Made by a program: the position numbers and the translations under genes
The notes under the pieces: generated by a model
Databases searched by the model: none
Told to the model about the DNA's origin: nothing
Seen by the model: only the letters and a program-made list of their open reading frames with translations
Assembly: GCF_019966595.1 (NCBI RefSeq)
Contig: NZ_JAINFJ010000001.1
Location: forward strand, 806,001 to 870,000
Length of the DNA stretch: 64,000 nucleotides
From: Oricola indica
GTDB lineage: Bacteria > Pseudomonadota > Alphaproteobacteria > Rhizobiales > Rhizobiaceae
Direction of reading: 5' to 3'
Part shown: positions 63,453 to 64,000 of the stretch, in pieces
Numbering within the stretch: position 1 is the first letter of the stretch
How the letters are laid out: the number at the start of each line of letters is the position of its first letter

Positions 63453-64000
63453 TCATCCCCTCGTTTCCGGCGATGCGGCGGTTCCGCTCGCGACCTGCTG
63501 GGCGCCGCTCTTGCGGTTGCGCTCCAGCACCGCCTCGGTGATCGAATTCGGCAGCCTGCGCGGCGTTTCGATCAGGCCGAGGACCGGCAGAATGATCAGG
63601 AAGAAGACGAAGTAGTAGAGCGTCGCGATCTGCGCCATCATGGTGTAGACGCCTTCGGCCGGCTTCGAGCCCAGCCATCCGAGGAAGATGGCGTTGGCGA
63701 CGAAGATCCAGAAGAACAGCTTGTACCACGGACGATAGACCGCCGAGCGCACCTTGGACGTGTCGAGCCAGGGCATGATGAACAAGAGCGCGATCGAACC
63801 GAACATGACGAGCACGCCGCCAAGCTTGGAGTCGATCGGGCCGACATTGAAGGTGATGGCGCGCAGCATCGCGTAGAACGGCAGGAAGTACCATTCGGGC
63901 ACGATATGCGCCGGCGTCACCAGCGGGTTGGCTTCGATGTAGTTGTCCGGGTGGCCCAGATAGTTCGGCAGGTAGAAGACGAAGTAGGCGAACACGACGA
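63453..64000 (-). CDS. petB: cytochrome b of the bc1 complex, C-terminal part (runs off the window)
   Basis: About 182 codons of the C-terminal half are inside the window. The Qo-site PEWY motif is in [16 protein letters not shown], and [10 protein letters not shown] precedes it. Four hydrophobic helices follow. The last 30 residues are polar ([15 protein letters not shown]). The N-terminal half and the presumed Rieske gene (petA) lie beyond the right edge. Confidence 0.9.
   Translation of the reverse strand, partial: VVFAYFVFYLPNYLGHPDNYIEANPLVTPAHIVPEWYFLPFYAMLRAITFNVGPIDSKLGGVLVMFGSIALLFIMPWLDTSKVRSAVYRPWYKLFFWIFVANAIFLGWLGSKPAEGVYTMMAQIATLYYFVFFLIILPVLGLIETPRRLPNSITEAVLERNRKSGAQQVASGTAASPETRG

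Overview
The window is a GC-rich chromosomal segment from an alphaproteobacterium, most likely a member of Hyphomicrobiales (Rhizobiales). The pointers are a BA14K-type protein, a UvrB with a long N-terminal extension, a ClpS of the second rhizobial type, two DUF1344 proteins, a PetP-like/PetR-like regulator pair and a separate cytochrome b / c1 gene pair. No rRNA, tRNA, CRISPR array, transposase or integrase gene was seen.

Left third (1-29 kb): start of an aspartate aminotransferase, an EAL protein, a glutathione transferase, a periplasmic sugar dehydrogenase, a CSS-type membrane EAL protein, an EamA transporter and an SDR oxidoreductase. Two DUF1344 paralogues follow. A leftward catabolic-looking cluster comes next (ProC-like reductase, zinc alcohol dehydrogenase, enolase-superfamily enzyme, 45-residue protein, cupin). 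After that come a thioesterase/hydrolase pair, a TetR regulator divergent from a small membrane protein, an Hsp70-like protein, an orphan BrnA-like protein, HupE, three tandem paralogous family-39 glycosyltransferases with an extensin-like lipoprotein, a GGDEF cyclase with an intact I-site, a second EamA transporter and a PAP2/DUF1206 pair.

Middle (29-42 kb): uvrB, then about 660 bp of palindromic repeats together with what looks like a decayed second copy of the uvrB 3' end. Next comes a single strikingly AT-rich 2.6-kb gene for an 864-residue protein. It has a Schlafen-like AlbA_2 domain, a STAND-type P-loop ATPase and helical repeats. This is the clearest horizontally acquired piece of the window and the best candidate for an undescribed system, plausibly anti-phage defence. 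Ordinary small genes follow: a cupredoxin, clpS, a periplasmic rhodanese, a double Kazal-like lipoprotein, a cold-shock protein and a BA14K protein.

Right third (42-64 kb): mostly housekeeping. A metallo-hydrolase, ilvE, a MarR (PetP-like) / response regulator (PetR-like) / histidine kinase run, a proline-racemase-family enzyme, csaA, ubiK, lgt, an NDUFAF7-like methyltransferase, pgeF, a metal-ligand-poor M24 protein, prs, chrA, a threonine aldolase, the rplY-pth-ychF run, a Crp/Fnr regulator, apt, and the end of the cytochrome bc1 operon (petB, petC).

Three c-di-GMP enzymes are present, and candidate CtrA boxes lie upstream of one of them and of the extensin-like gene. Several perfect inverted repeats sit just upstream of genes and are good operator candidates.
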